Shown piece by piece: positions 36,903-46,894 of a DNA stretch of 64,000 bases. The stretch's first letter is position 1. Every line of letters starts with the position of its first letter. The notes beneath the pieces are model-generated. The model saw only the letters and a program-made list of their open reading frames with translations. It was not told the DNA's origin and did no database searches. Both the position numbers and the translations under genes were made by a program. Source of the DNA: Pseudomonadota bacterium (GTDB lineage: Bacteria; Pseudomonadota; Gammaproteobacteria; UBA9214); contig JAWLAI010000007.1 of NCBI GenBank assembly GCA_041395565.1, forward strand, positions 284,881-348,880. Reading direction: 5' to 3'.

Positions 36903-39900
36903 CTAGCGGAAGAAGCCATCGGCGTCCAGCGCCGGGTCATGCCGCACGGGTGCCGGTTCCGGCACATTCAGCGGCTGCACGACCGGGTTCGACCACGGCC
37001 CGGTGACCTCGTACTGTTTGCGGGCGAGCTCGTTGAGCCGGAGCTTGCTCTCCAGGAGCTTCTCCGCGACGATGACCGCCGCGCCGACCGCGGGCCCTCC
37101 GGCGATCGCACCGGCCAGCGGCAGGCTGGAGCTGAGGTACGGGGTTACGGTGACCAGCTCGTCGTAATCCTGCGCCACCAGACCGACCCGCCCGGAGATC
37201 TCGATCTTCGCCGCTGGCCCGTCAATCACCATCTTTTCGGTATAGGCATCGCCGTTGTCGAGCACGAAATCACCCTCGATGCGGTCGAAGCTGAAGCCCG
37301 CACCGAACAGATCGTTGAAATCGAGCGTCAGTCGCTTGGGCAGCTTGGTCAGGCTCAGCAGGCCCAGCGCCCGCCCGGTCGCACCGGGTTCGACATCGAG
37401 CAGCTGGCCATCCTTGATCAGGGCGTGGAAGCGGCCGTCGATGATTTCCGTCCTGGCCTCCCAGGGCGCACCGCGCCAGCTCGCCTTGAGCTGCCCCGAA
37501 GGCCGCCCGGCCTTCATGAGCTTCTGGTAACCCAGGGCGTCGAGCAGCGCGCCGATATTCCCGCCCGTCACCTCGACGTCGGCATGACTGACCTGATCGA
37601 CGCCCTGCCGGCGCCAGTCGCCGGAAAGTTGCACGGACAACAGTTTGGATGCCAGCGAGAGTCGCTCGATCCGGTAGCCGCCGCCGGCCGGGCGGCTGGT
37701 CTGCAGCTGCAGCCGGCCGAAATCAATGTCCTGGTAACGCAGCTTCGCGGCATTGATCTGCAACAGCGGAAAGCTGTCCGGCTGGGCGGGCTGCGCCGGC
37801 GCGGTGGTTTCTGCCGCCAGCGGTTCGAGCACGAGCTGCTGCAGGTCCAGACTGACCTCGTCGATCACGCCGGCACGCTGCACCAGCTGCCCCTCGCCTG
37901 CCACCGAGGGACCGATCGCCTTGAGCGTCCAGCCGGTGCCGGATTCGACCAGCTCGACACCGGTGTCGTGCAGGCGGTAACCGTAGATATCCAGCGCGGC
38001 AACCTGCAGCGATATCCGCAGCGGCGGCCCGGCGGTGCCCGTTGCGGCGCCCGCCAGATGCGGCTGCCAGTCCGCCAGCCGGAAGTGCTCGAGCCTGCCG
38101 CTGAGCAGCAGCTGCGGTATCTGCGGCGCGACCGGTGCGGCGTCGCCGATGACGATGTTGCCACGCCGCAGCGCCCAGCCGCGGCCGTCGCCGCCGAGCA
38201 CCAGTACCGCACGCAGGGCATCGCCATAGCGTGCCTGCAGGTAGCGTTCGCTGCGCGTGAGCGCGGCGATATCGATCGTCAGCGGGCGCGCCATTGCCGC
38301 GGGTTTGCCGAACGGTGCCGGTAGGTCGATCGCCATACCCGCCAGCGTGCTGCTGATGCCGAGCCCGATCTCGACGGATTTGTCGCGCGCCGGCTTGCCC
38401 GCGACCGTCAGTTCCAGGTGCCAGTCGGGATCGCCGTGCAGGGCGTTCCGCAGCGGTGCGGACGCGGCCAGTACCTGCTCGTGCAGGGCCAGTTTGCCGT
38501 CCAGGGTGACATGCGTCACCGGCTTGCCCGTATCCGTCCAGACCCGGGCGGCCGCCTGCCGCCCGAACAGCTCGGCCTGCAGGCCGTCACTCCTGATCCC
38601 GGCGGCGTCGAACGCAAGCCGGCCACGAATGCGCTTGAGCACGATGTCGGTACCGGCGACCTGCAGGGTGTTGTCGTGCAGTCCGATCCGGCCGGCGACG
38701 GTGATCTCGCTGCCGTCATGCGCCAGCGGGATGACGATATCCAGCGCCAGATCGTTGTGTCCGGTCGTGGTCACATGATCGACCAGACCGCCGTAGGTCG
38801 ATCCGAGCGGGCTGCTGCCCAGTTCCGCCAGCATGACCGGCAGCTCGCCCTGCACCTTGCCTGCGATGGTCAGATGCGGTCGGGCGAGGTCGCGGATCTG
38901 CGCGTGCACCTGGTCCAGCGCGGCCGTGCGAATGAAACCCCGGCTGGAGCGGATGTCCATCTGCCGGCCACTGAACTCGACCAGTGCGTCCAGCTGCGTG
39001 ATCGGTGACCAGTGTTCATCGAACGCCAGCGTCGCATCGCTCACCGGCAGGCGCACTTCCAGGCGCCCCTCGCCGTGGTCGAAAGGCAAGCGGTCGAGGG
39101 GCCCCTGGATGAGCACGCTGCCGTCATGGACCATGCCGCCCGCGAGCGCGCGGTCCAGCCAGGCCACACTGGTCGCCGGCATCACCTGGGCCGGCAGATA
39201 AGCGCCGGTATGCGCCACAGCGAACTCGTGCACCTGAATACGGGTATCGCTTGTCGCCGCGCCGCCGGCGCGGGGAATCTCGAGCTGCAGGTTGGCCGTC
39301 AGTGCGAGCTGCGGGTTGACGAGTGTCAGCGCCGGACTGCTCAACGCCAGCGTCGTCTCCCGCAGCTGCCAGGACAATGCACCGCCGGCCTTGTCGAACT
39401 GCAACGGCGCACGGAACAGGCGCCCATCCTCTACGACCAGCCGGTCGCTGCCGAGCAACACGGTACCACCCTGCGCAACGCCGTCGATGCTGCCATCCAG
39501 GCCGGCCAGGCGCGGCAAGGCACCGTACTGCAGCATCCCCAGCCCGGTGAAACGGGCGGCAATCCGGTCCAGCACCGCGCCGGTCGCAGTGCGCGTGAAC
39601 GTGCACCGTAAATCCTCGATCAGCCCGGTCGGCTGCACGCTGACCAGCAGGTCGCGCAAGCGGGTATCCAACGCCGGCAGCAGCGGCACCAGGCCGGTGA
39701 TCTCGTCGAGGTCGAGGCGTGCCGTCGCCAGCTGCAGCTGCAGGCCGTCCGCCTGCGGGGTCGCGGCCACCAGCAGATGACCGGTGTTCCATTGCCGCCC
39801 GGGACGCGTGACCTGCAGCTGCTGCAGCACAGCGCGCCAGCCCTGGTCGAACTGCCGCCAACCAAACGTGGCCTGCAGCTTGTCCGCCGCGAACGCGGAC

Positions 39901-40751
39901 TGATGCCCGCCGGCGGCATACGACATGTCCAGGTCATCGACCTGCAGTTCTCCGCTCACCGCCGTGATGCGGGATGCCGCCAGCTGCGCCCACAGGCGCA
40001 GGTCGGCTGTACCCTGCACGCGGTGTGACGGTTCCAGGGTGGGGGCGAGCAGGCTCGACAGGGTGAGTCCCTGGCCCTTGAAATAGGCACGGCCGCGCCA
40101 GTCGGAGGGGCGCGCGATGTCACCGCGCAGGCGGGCCACGATCTCGATGCGGTCGCCCAGCTGCCCCGGCAGCTGGGCATGGCCGCTCATGTAGTGTTCG
40201 TTGCCGTCGTTGGTGAGCGTGAGGTTGACCGCCGAAAAATGCTGCGCACCGGCACCGCGGGGGATATCGGTGACGGTGACTTCGGTATCGTGAATGGACA
40301 GTCGCGACATCGCGGCCAGCGCACCGAACTGCAGGTCCGTCCCGGCCCTGCCGGCGAACTCCTGGACGATCACGCGACCGTCGGCATCGCGTGCCAGGGT
40401 CAGCGTGGCGCCGATGATGTCGATGCCCGAAAAGCGCAGCTCGCGCGCACGCAGCAGCTGTATGACATCGATACTGACCTGGATCTCGCTCACGCCGAGC
40501 GAGCGGACCGGCTGCGTGCCGGCAATGACGACGTTGCGCAGCCTGAACACCGGCTGCAGCCCGCGCCAGGTCGCCTCGACATGGCCGATCGAGACCGGCC
40601 GCTGCAACGCCGCGCTCGCGGCCGTCTCGATATCCTGCCGGTAGGCACCGAGCGACGGGGCCCACACGCGCGCGACGGTAAGCACGACCGCGATCAGGAA
40701 CAGACCCGCGGCGAGCGCGCTCCAGGCCAGCTGCAGTACGCGTCTCAGCAT
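36903..40751 (-). CDS. yhdP: YhdP, AsmA-like inter-membrane lipid transport protein
   Basis: A 1282-aa protein with one N-terminal TM helix (about 8-30) and a very long beta-strand-rich body. The DUF3971 region and the C-terminal AsmA-like region (F-D-F-N-D-L-F-G-A-G-F-S-F-D-R-I-E-G-D-F) are recognisable. YhdP, TamB and YdbH are thought to bridge the periplasm and carry phospholipid to the outer membrane. The length is close to E. coli YhdP (1266). It follows rng by about 40 bp. Confidence 0.95.
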   Translation of the reverse strand: MLRRVLQLAWSALAAGLFLIAVVLTVARVWAPSLGAYRQDIETAASAALQRPVSIGHVEATWRGLQPVFRLRNVVIAGTQPVRSLGVSEIQVSIDVIQLLRARELRFSGIDIIGATLTLARDADGRVIVQEFAGRAGTDLQFGALAAMSRLSIHDTEVTVTDIPRGAGAQHFSAVNLTLTNDGNEHYMSGHAQLPGQLGDRIEIVARLRGDIARPSDWRGRAYFKGQGLTLSSLLAPTLEPSHRVQGTADLRLWAQLAASRITAVSGELQVDDLDMSYAAGGHQSAFAADKLQATFGWRQFDQGWRAVLQQLQVTRPGRQWNTGHLLVAATPQADGLQLQLATARLDLDEITGLVPLLPALDTRLRDLLVSVQPTGLIEDLRCTFTRTATGAVLDRIAARFTGLGMLQYGALPRLAGLDGSIDGVAQGGTVLLGSDRLVVEDGRLFRAPLQFDKAGGALSWQLRETTLALSSPALTLVNPQLALTANLQLEIPRAGGAATSDTRIQVHEFAVAHTGAYLPAQVMPATSVAWLDRALAGGMVHDGSVLIQGPLDRLPFDHGEGRLEVRLPVSDATLAFDEHWSPITQLDALVEFSGRQMDIRSSRGFIRTAALDQVHAQIRDLARPHLTIAGKVQGELPVMLAELGSSPLGSTYGGLVDHVTTTGHNDLALDIVIPLAHDGSEITVAGRIGLHDNTLQVAGTDIVLKRIRGRLAFDAAGIRSDGLQAELFGRQAAARVWTDTGKPVTHVTLDGKLALHEQVLAASAPLRNALHGDPDWHLELTVAGKPARDKSVEIGLGISSTLAGMAIDLPAPFGKPAAMARPLTIDIAALTRSERYLQARYGDALRAVLVLGGDGRGWALRRGNIVIGDAAPVAPQIPQLLLSGRLEHFRLADWQPHLAGAATGTAGPPLRISLQVAALDIYGYRLHDTGVELVESGTGWTLKAIGPSVAGEGQLVQRAGVIDEVSLDLQQLVLEPLAAETTAPAQPAQPDSFPLLQINAAKLRYQDIDFGRLQLQTSRPAGGGYRIERLSLASKLLSVQLSGDWRRQGVDQVSHADVEVTGGNIGALLDALGYQKLMKAGRPSGQLKASWRGAPWEARTEIIDGRFHALIKDGQLLDVEPGATGRALGLLSLTKLPKRLTLDFNDLFGAGFSFDRIEGDFVLDNGDAYTEKMVIDGPAAKIEISGRVGLVAQDYDELVTVTPYLSSSLPLAGAIAGGPAVGAAVIVAEKLLESKLRLNELARKQYEVTGPWSNPVVQPLNVPEPAPVRHDPALDADGFFR

Positions 40752-40790
40752 GCGCTGACCGTCACCGGCAGGCGCCCGCCGTCGAGTGCG

Positions 40791-42263
40791 CTACATGGGG
40801 ACGACGTCATACTGCTCCTGGGTATACAGGGACTCCACCTGGAAACGGATGGGCTTGCCGATGAACACCTCCAGCTCGGCCAGGCTCGAGGACTCCTCGT
40901 CCAGCAGCAGGTCGACCACCTCCTGCGAGGCCAGCACCAGCAGCTGTTTGACGTCGAACTGGCGCGAGGCGCGCATGATCTCGCGGAAGATCTCGTAGCA
41001 GGTGGTCTCGGCGGTCTTGAGCGAGGCACGGCCGTTGCAGGTCGGACAGACCTCGCACAGGACATGCTCCAGGCTCTCGCTAGTGCGCTTGCGCGTCATC
41101 TCAACCAGACCCAGCGTCGACACCTCGCTGATATGAGTCTTGGCGTGATCCTTTTCCAGGCTCTTCTCGAGCATGCGCAGTACCTGGCGCTTGTGCTCCT
41201 CGTCCTGCATATCGATGAAATCGATGATGATGATGCCGCCCAGGTTGCGCAGGCGCAGCTGGCGCGCGATGGTCTGCGCCGCTTCCAGGTTGGTCTTGAA
41301 GATGGTCTCTTCCAGGTTGCGGTGACCGACATAGCCGCCGGTATTGACGTCGACCGTGGTCATGGCCTCGGTCTGGTCGATGATGAGATAGCCCCCGGAC
41401 TTGAGCTGCACCTTGCGTTCCAGCGCCCGCTTGATCTCGTCCTCGATAGCATAGATGTCGAAGATGGGCCGCTCGCCCGGATAGTACTCGAGCTGGGTCT
41501 GCATACCCGGCATGAAGCGTTCGCAGAATTCGAGCGCGCGCTGGTGACTCTCGCGCGAGTCGATGCGTACGCGTTCGATGTTGTCACCCAGCATGTCGCG
41601 CATCACGCGTATGGTCAGCGGCAGGTCGCCGTAGACAAGGTCGCCGGCCCGGCTTGCGGCCAGCGTCTCGGAGGTCGACAGCCACAGCTTGCGCAGGAAC
41701 AGCATGTCCGCGCGCAGGGCCTCGGCGCTGGCGCCCTCGGCGGCGGTGCGCGCGATATAGCCGCCCCCGTTCTGCTCGGACATGAACAGCTGGATGATGT
41801 CACGCAGGCGTACGCGTTCGGTTTCGGTCTCGATCTTCTGCGAGATACCGACATTGTCCACGTCCGGGATGAACACCAGGTAGCGGGAAGGTATGGTGAT
41901 CTGCGTGGTCAGCCGCGCACCCTTGGTGCCGAGCGGATCCTTGATGACCTGCACGCAGATCTCCTGCCCTTCGTGCAGCAGGTCACCAATGTCGCGGCTG
42001 GCGCTGCCGCCTACGTCGGCCGCGGCGGCATCCTCGCGCCGCCCGATATCGGACGCGTGCAGGAAGGCCGCGCGCTCCAGGCCGATGTCCACGAATGCGG
42101 CCTGCATGCCGGGCAGCACGCGGCACACCTTGCCCTTGTAGATGTTACCCACCAGGCCGCGCCGGCGCGCACGCTCGATGAAGATCTCCTGCAGCACGCC
42201 GTTTTCCACGAGCGCCACCCGGGTCTCGCGCGGCGTGACATTGATCAGAATTTCCTCGCTCAT
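40791..42263 (-). CDS. rng: Ribonuclease G
   Basis: A 490-aa RNase E/G-family endoribonuclease: S1 RNA-binding domain at about 38-125 (G-N-I-Y-K-G-K-V), the catalytic core with G-G-I-I-I-I-D-F-I-D-M holding the metal-binding Asp, and the Zn-link C-P-T-C-N-G-R-A-S. It lacks the long RNase E C-terminal scaffold and so is RNase G, which matures the 16S rRNA 5' end. ATG 42263 gives the usual M-S-E-E-I-L-I-N start. A hairpin-rich 100-bp gap separates it from maf. Confidence 0.97.
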   Translation of the reverse strand: MSEEILINVTPRETRVALVENGVLQEIFIERARRRGLVGNIYKGKVCRVLPGMQAAFVDIGLERAAFLHASDIGRREDAAAADVGGSASRDIGDLLHEGQEICVQVIKDPLGTKGARLTTQITIPSRYLVFIPDVDNVGISQKIETETERVRLRDIIQLFMSEQNGGGYIARTAAEGASAEALRADMLFLRKLWLSTSETLAASRAGDLVYGDLPLTIRVMRDMLGDNIERVRIDSRESHQRALEFCERFMPGMQTQLEYYPGERPIFDIYAIEDEIKRALERKVQLKSGGYLIIDQTEAMTTVDVNTGGYVGHRNLEETIFKTNLEAAQTIARQLRLRNLGGIIIIDFIDMQDEEHKRQVLRMLEKSLEKDHAKTHISEVSTLGLVEMTRKRTSESLEHVLCEVCPTCNGRASLKTAETTCYEIFREIMRASRQFDVKQLLVLASQEVVDLLLDEESSSLAELEVFIGKPIRFQVESLYTQEQYDVVPM

Positions 42264-42304
42264 GCTGCCTGCCCAGACTTGTTGTTGGGTACGCCACGCG
42301 GTGT

Positions 42305-42362
42305 GCGCAGCCACGGGAGCTGCGCGCCGCCAGCGCCGGTCTGCGACTCCCGCGGGAGTCGC
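42305..42362. repeat. Two hairpins in the maf-rng gap
   Basis: Hairpin 1 (42305-42325): GCGCAGC, 7-base loop, GCTGCGC. Hairpin 2 (42343-42362): a perfect 20-bp palindrome, GCGACTCCCG and its complement, ending one base from the maf stop. No T-runs follow. On the mRNA these lie between the maf stop and the rng start. Confidence 0.6.
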
Positions 42363-42363
42363 C

Positions 42364-42951
42364 CTAGAGTACCGTTATCCCGTATTCTTTCAACAACTCC
42401 GCGGTTTCATACAGCGGCAGTCCCATGACCCCGGAATAGCTGCCCTCGATGCGCGTGATGAACGCCGCGGCCAGACCCTGGACCGCGTAGGCGCCCGCCT
42501 TGTCGGCGGGCTCGCCCGTAGCCCAGTATGCCGCGCATTCCCGCGCCGTGAGCGTGCGGAAAGTCACGCGGCTGCTGCTGACGCGCACCGCCTCGCCGGC
42601 AGCCCCGGCCATGGCCACCGCACTCAGGACCTCGTGCGTGGTGCCGGACAGGCACGCCAGCATGGCCAGTCCGGCGTCGCGGCCGGCCGGTTTACCCAGC
42701 ACCTCGCCCGCGCAGACCACGCTGGTATCGGCCGCGAGCACCGGCTGTGTATGCGCGCGACCGAGCAGGCCGCGTCCGGCGCGCGCCTTGTCCAGCGCGA
42801 CGCGCGCCACATAGGCTTGCGGCGCCTCCCCGGACCGCCGCGTCTCGTCGACCGCGACCTTGAGCACCGCATGAGAGACCCCGATCTGGTGCAGCAGTTC
42901 ACGCCGCCGCGGCGACTGCGAAGCCAGGTAGATGCGGGGATTGCCGCTCAT
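42364..42951 (-). CDS. maf: Maf-like nucleoside triphosphate pyrophosphatase (dTTP/UTP type)
   Basis: A 195-aa protein with the Maf N-terminus I-Y-L-A-S-Q-S-P-R-R-R-E-L-L and A-D-T-S-V-V (usually A-D-T-x-V). Maf hydrolyses noncanonical or canonical NTPs and may limit errors or link to division. It starts at ATG 42951, overlapping rlmH (ATGA); the longer open frame is a shadow of rlmH. The YhdE subgroup fits its place before rng. Confidence 0.93.
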   Translation of the reverse strand: MSGNPRIYLASQSPRRRELLHQIGVSHAVLKVAVDETRRSGEAPQAYVARVALDKARAGRGLLGRAHTQPVLAADTSVVCAGEVLGKPAGRDAGLAMLACLSGTTHEVLSAVAMAGAAGEAVRVSSSRVTFRTLTARECAAYWATGEPADKAGAYAVQGLAAAFITRIEGSYSGVMGLPLYETAELLKEYGITVL

Positions 42952-43418
42952 GCTCGGTGATAGGGATGGCCGCTGACCAGCGTCCAGGCGCGGTAGAGCT
43001 GCTCGGCCAGCACCACGCGCACCAGGGCATGGGGCAAGGTGAGCGGCGACAGCGACCAGCGGGTATCGGCGCGCGCCAGACACGCCGGCGCCAGGCCATC
43101 GGGCCCACCCACCAGCAGCGCGACGTCGCGTCCCGCGCCGAGCCAGCCCTGCAGTCGGCCGGCTAGCACCTCGGTGTTCCAGGCCTGGCCGGTCACGTCG
43201 AGCGCGATCACGTGGCAGTCCCGGGGCACTGCCGCCAGCATGTGCCGGCCCTCCGCCGTGCGCGCCCGTTCCGCGTTACCCGATCCGCCGCGCCGGCCGG
43301 TCGCGATCTCGACCAGCTGCAGACTGCATTCACGCGGCAACCGCCTGGCGTAGTCCTGGTAGCCGGTGGCGATCCAGGCCGGCATGCGCGTGCCGACTGC
43401 GATCAGGTGGATGCGCAT
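42948..43418 (-). CDS. rlmH: 23S rRNA (pseudouridine1915-N3) methyltransferase RlmH
   Basis: A 156-aa SPOUT methyltransferase: M-R-I-H-L-I-A-V-G-T-R-M-P-A-W start, the knot region L-L-V-G-G-P-D-G-L and the C-terminal S-P-L-T-L-P-H-A-L-V-R-V-V-L-A-E-Q-L-Y-R-A. It methylates helix 69 of 23S rRNA on finished 70S ribosomes. It follows rsfS in the usual pairing. Confidence 0.96.
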   Translation of the reverse strand: MRIHLIAVGTRMPAWIATGYQDYARRLPRECSLQLVEIATGRRGGSGNAERARTAEGRHMLAAVPRDCHVIALDVTGQAWNTEVLAGRLQGWLGAGRDVALLVGGPDGLAPACLARADTRWSLSPLTLPHALVRVVLAEQLYRAWTLVSGHPYHRA

Positions 43419-43445
43419 GTGCGCCAGCGACCGGACCGGTAACGC

Positions 43446-43841
43446 TCAGCGTTCGCGCTCCGCGGCGCTGCGCTGCTCGCCGCCGACGGACCACAGCTTC
43501 TCCAGCGCATAGAAGGCACGCACCTCCGGCATCATCACGTGCACCACCACATCGCCGAGATCGATCAGGATCCACTCCGCCCCCTTCTCGCCTTCCACGC
43601 CCAGCGCTCGTACGCCGATCTGCTTCGCCTCCAGCGCGACATGATCGGCCACGGCCTTGACATGTCGGGTGGAGGTACCGCTGGCGATGACCATGATGTC
43701 GGTGATCGAGGTCATTTCGCGCACGTCGATGACGCGGATGTCGACCGCCTTCATGTCCTCCAGCGCGCGCAAGGTGACCGCGAGCAGGTGCTGCGTACGT
43801 TGTTCCGGATCCTGTTGCCGTGTCTCTGTCTCTCTGTCCAT
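43446..43841 (-). CDS. rsfS: Ribosome silencing factor RsfS
   Basis: A 131-aa protein with the RsfS/Iojap core: D-I-R-V-I-D-V-R-E-M-T-S-I-T-D-I-M-V-I-A-S-G-T-S, and G-A-E-W-I-L-I-D-L-G-D-V-V-V-H-V-M. It binds L14 (uL14) and blocks subunit joining during starvation. Its start abuts the nadD stop. Confidence 0.96.
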   Translation of the reverse strand: MDRETETRQQDPEQRTQHLLAVTLRALEDMKAVDIRVIDVREMTSITDIMVIASGTSTRHVKAVADHVALEAKQIGVRALGVEGEKGAEWILIDLGDVVVHVMMPEVRAFYALEKLWSVGGEQRSAAERER

Positions 43842-44477
43842 TCAAACGCCTGCCGTGTACAAGTCCTGTTTCCGGATGAGCCGCAGCACGCCGTCCGGCA
43901 TGAGGAAGTCCGCCGCCGCACGGCGCGCCAGCAGCGCCCGGATGCGGGTACCCGATATCTCCAGCTGGGTCACTTCCTGGAAATACAACAACCCCGCTGC
44001 CTGACTGCGCAGCGCATCCGCATCCGGCACCCGGTGCAGCCCGATGAAGTCGCCGAGTTCGCCGTGCTCCGGAAACACCGCGCCCGGTCGCGTCATCACC
44101 ACGATGTGGCAGTACTCGATCAGCTCATGCCAGCGGTGCCAGGTGGTCAGACCGCGAAAGGCATCCATACCGAGGAGCAGGCACAGGTCCCGGCCCCTGC
44201 TGTCAGCACGCAGCGACTGCAACGTGTCCAGGGTATAGGACGGACCCTCCCGCTCCAGTTCGCGCCGGTCGATCACGAAGCCGTCATGCCCGGCGATCGC
44301 CGCCTCCAGCATGGCCAGCCGCAGCTGTGCCGAGGCGATCGGCTGCGGCCGGTGCGGTGGCTGATGGCAGGGTATCAGGCGGATCTCGTCCAGTCCGAGC
44401 GCCTCGCGCACATCCAGCGCCGGGCGCAGGTGGCCGTAATGCACCGGATCGAAGGTGCCGCCGAGGATGCCGATCAT
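43842..44477 (-). CDS. nadD: Nicotinate-nucleotide adenylyltransferase
   Basis: A 211-aa NAD biosynthesis enzyme that makes deamido-NAD from NaMN and ATP. It shows G-G-T-F-D-P-V-H-Y-G-H-L, the nucleotidyl-transferase HxGH-type motif at residues 13-20, and the C-terminal I-S-G-T-R-I-R (usual I-S-S-T-x-I-R). It lies between proA and rsfS in the leuS-to-rlmH run. Confidence 0.96.
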   Translation of the reverse strand: MIGILGGTFDPVHYGHLRPALDVREALGLDEIRLIPCHQPPHRPQPIASAQLRLAMLEAAIAGHDGFVIDRRELEREGPSYTLDTLQSLRADSRGRDLCLLLGMDAFRGLTTWHRWHELIEYCHIVVMTRPGAVFPEHGELGDFIGLHRVPDADALRSQAAGLLYFQEVTQLEISGTRIRALLARRAAADFLMPDGVLRLIRKQDLYTAGV

Positions 44478-44544
44478 GCCCGTGACGCCCCGCTGCTGCG
44501 CGCGCCCGGCGTCTGCGGCTGGTGTACGACTGCGCGCGGCTGCA

Positions 44545-45828
44545 TCAGGTGCGGATGTGCCCGTCGCCGATGACGATGAATTTCAGCGTGGTCAGGCCTT
44601 CCAGCCCGACCGGGCCGCGCGCGTGCAGCTTGTCGGTGCTGATGCCGATCTCGGCGCCGAGCCCGTACTCGAAGCCGTCCGCAAAGCGGCTCGAGGCGTT
44701 GACCATGACCGAGCTGGAATCCACCTCGCGCAGGAAACGCTGCGCGCGCCCCAGCGACTCGGTGATGATCGCGTCGGTGTGGTTGGAGCCGTGGGCTGCG
44801 ATATGCTCGATGGCGGCGTCGAGGCCGTCGACCACGCGTATCGCCAGGATCGGCGCCAGGTATTCCTCGTCCCAGTCGGCTGCCGTGGCGGCGTTGATAT
44901 CGGGCAGCACGGCCCGGGTGCGATCGCAGCCGCGCAGCTCGACGCCGGCCTGGCGGTACTGTTCGGCCAGCGGGGGCAGTACACGCGCCGCGATCTCACG
45001 GTCCACCAGCAGGGTCTCCATGGTGTTGCAGGTACCGTAGCGCTGGGTCTTGGCGTTGTAGGCGACCCTGATCGCCTTGTCCAGATCGGCAGCGGCATCG
45101 ATGTAGGTGTGGCATACCCCGTGCAGATGCTTGATCACCGGCACGCGCGCCTCGGCGCTGATACGCTCGATCAGCCCCTTGCCACCGCGCGGCACGATCA
45201 CGTCCACGTATTCCTGCATCCGGATCAGCTCGCCGACCGCGGCCCGGTCGGTGGTCTCCACCACCTGCACCGCTTCGGCCGGCAGGCCGGCCTCGGCCAG
45301 CCCTGCCTGGATGCAGCGCGCGATCGCCTGGTTGGAATGCATGGCCTCCGACCCGCCACGCAGGATGGCGGCATTGCCGGCCTTGAGACACAGCCCGGCG
45401 GCATCCGCCGTGACGTTGGGACGCGATTCGTAAATGATGCCGATCACCCCGAGCGGCACGCGCATGCGCCCGACTTGGATACCGGACGGACGGTACTTCA
45501 TGTCGCTGATGCTGCCGACCGGGTCTGGCAGCAGCGCGATCTCGCGCAATCCCTCCGCCATGGCGGCGATGCGCGCGGCGTTGAGTGCCAGGCGGTCGAG
45601 CAGCGCGGCGTCCAGCCCGTGTGCACGCCCGGCCTCGAGATCCTGCGCATTTGCGGCCTGCAGGGCGGCGCTCGCCGCCTCGATGGCCCCGGCAATGGCA
45701 AGCAGCGCGGCATCCTTGTGCCCGGTTTCCGCCCGACTCATGGCGCGCGCCGCGGCACGTGCGCGCTGCCCGACCGTGCGCATGTAACCGCCGACGTCGA
45801 AGCCCATGGTTTCTGCCTTAGCACTCAT
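44545..45828 (-). CDS. proA: Gamma-glutamyl phosphate reductase
   Basis: A 427-aa enzyme of the aldehyde dehydrogenase superfamily that reduces glutamyl-5-phosphate to the semialdehyde in proline synthesis. Motifs: [16 protein letters not shown] and the catalytic Cys in [14 protein letters not shown] 45828 or 45807. Insertion of proA between holA and nadD is common in this group of bacteria. Confidence 0.96.
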   Translation of the reverse strand: MSAKAETMGFDVGGYMRTVGQRARAAARAMSRAETGHKDAALLAIAGAIEAASAALQAANAQDLEAGRAHGLDAALLDRLALNAARIAAMAEGLREIALLPDPVGSISDMKYRPSGIQVGRMRVPLGVIGIIYESRPNVTADAAGLCLKAGNAAILRGGSEAMHSNQAIARCIQAGLAEAGLPAEAVQVVETTDRAAVGELIRMQEYVDVIVPRGGKGLIERISAEARVPVIKHLHGVCHTYIDAAADLDKAIRVAYNAKTQRYGTCNTMETLLVDREIAARVLPPLAEQYRQAGVELRGCDRTRAVLPDINAATAADWDEEYLAPILAIRVVDGLDAAIEHIAAHGSNHTDAIITESLGRAQRFLREVDSSSVMVNASSRFADGFEYGLGAEIGISTDKLHARGPVGLEGLTTLKFIVIGDGHIRT

Positions 45829-45840
45829 GCTTGGATGCCT

Positions 45841-46884
45841 TCACCCTGCCTGTTCCAGTGGGGACGGACCGGCCAGCGCCGGCTGACCCGCCAGTTGCAG
45901 GATCAATTGTAACAGTTCGTCCCAGGGGTTGCCCGGGGCCCGGCCCTTGCAGACGCGGTCGACGGCGGCGCACTGCCGTAGCAGGCGCGCGCAGGCCGCT
46001 GCCGGCAGCCGCTGCAGGGCGCGCCCGACCAGGTCGCGCCGGTTGTTCCAGACCCGGTAGCGGGCCAATACCCCTCCCGGCGCCTGGCCCTGCCGCAGTT
46101 CCGCCGCCATGGCCGCGAGCTGGCGCAGTTCCCGGGCCAGCGCCCACAGCACCACCGGCGGCGCGACGCCCTCGGCCTGCAGGCCGTTGAGCACGCGCAC
46201 GCCGCGGGCCGCGTTGCCGGCCAGCGCGGCATCGACCAGGGTATAGACATCGAAACGGGCGTGATCCGCCACCAGACCCGTAACGGCCGCGGCATCGACG
46301 GGGCCGGCACCGCGCAGCAGGTAGAGCTTGTCGATCTCCTGTACGCAGGCCAGCAGGTTGCCCTCCACCCGTTCGGCCAGCAGCTGCACGGCCTCGTCAG
46401 CGGGCTGCAGGCCGCGCCGGCGCATGCGTGCGCGCACCCAGGCGTTGAGCTCCTGCGGCGCGAGTGGCCACACGAACACCAGCGCGCCGGCCTGCTCCAG
46501 GGCCTGCACCCACTTGCTCTTGCGTGCGGCCGGATCGAGCTTGCCCGCGGTCACCAGCAGCAGGGTATCCTCCGGCGGCCGCGCCGCGAATTCCCGCAAT
46601 GCGGCCGCCCCGGCGTCCCCGGGCTTGCCGGACGGCAGGCGCAGGTCGATGATGCGGCGTTCCGCGAACAGCGACAGGTTGCCGGCCTCGGTCAGCAGGC
46701 TGTTCCAGTCGAAGCCGGCCTGCACGGTCAGCACCTCGCGTTCCGTGTAGCCCCGCGCGCGCGCCGCCGCGCGCACCGCGTCGGCCGCCTCCAGCACCCG
46801 CAGCGGTTCGTCGCCGCTGATGCAATACACGGGCAGCAGGGTCTGCTGCAGGTGGGTCTCGAGCTGTTCGGGCTTGAGCTGCAC
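45841..46884 (-). CDS. holA: DNA polymerase III delta subunit
   Basis: A 347-aa HolA protein, a clamp-loader subunit that opens the beta ring. N-terminal V-Q-L-K-P-E-Q-L and V-Y-C-I-S-G-D-E-P-L match the family, as do L-L-L-V-T-A-G-K-L-D and the D-V-Y-T-L-V-D-A-A-L segment. Start GTG 46884, 10 bp after lptE; the longer frame runs back over lptE. Length near E. coli (343). Confidence 0.93.
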   Translation of the reverse strand: MQLKPEQLETHLQQTLLPVYCISGDEPLRVLEAADAVRAAARARGYTEREVLTVQAGFDWNSLLTEAGNLSLFAERRIIDLRLPSGKPGDAGAAALREFAARPPEDTLLLVTAGKLDPAARKSKWVQALEQAGALVFVWPLAPQELNAWVRARMRRRGLQPADEAVQLLAERVEGNLLACVQEIDKLYLLRGAGPVDAAAVTGLVADHARFDVYTLVDAALAGNAARGVRVLNGLQAEGVAPPVVLWALARELRQLAAMAAELRQGQAPGGVLARYRVWNNRRDLVGRALQRLPAAACARLLRQCAAVDRVCKGRAPGNPWDELLQLILQLAGQPALAGPSPLEQAG

Positions 46885-46894
46885 CGCGCCGATC

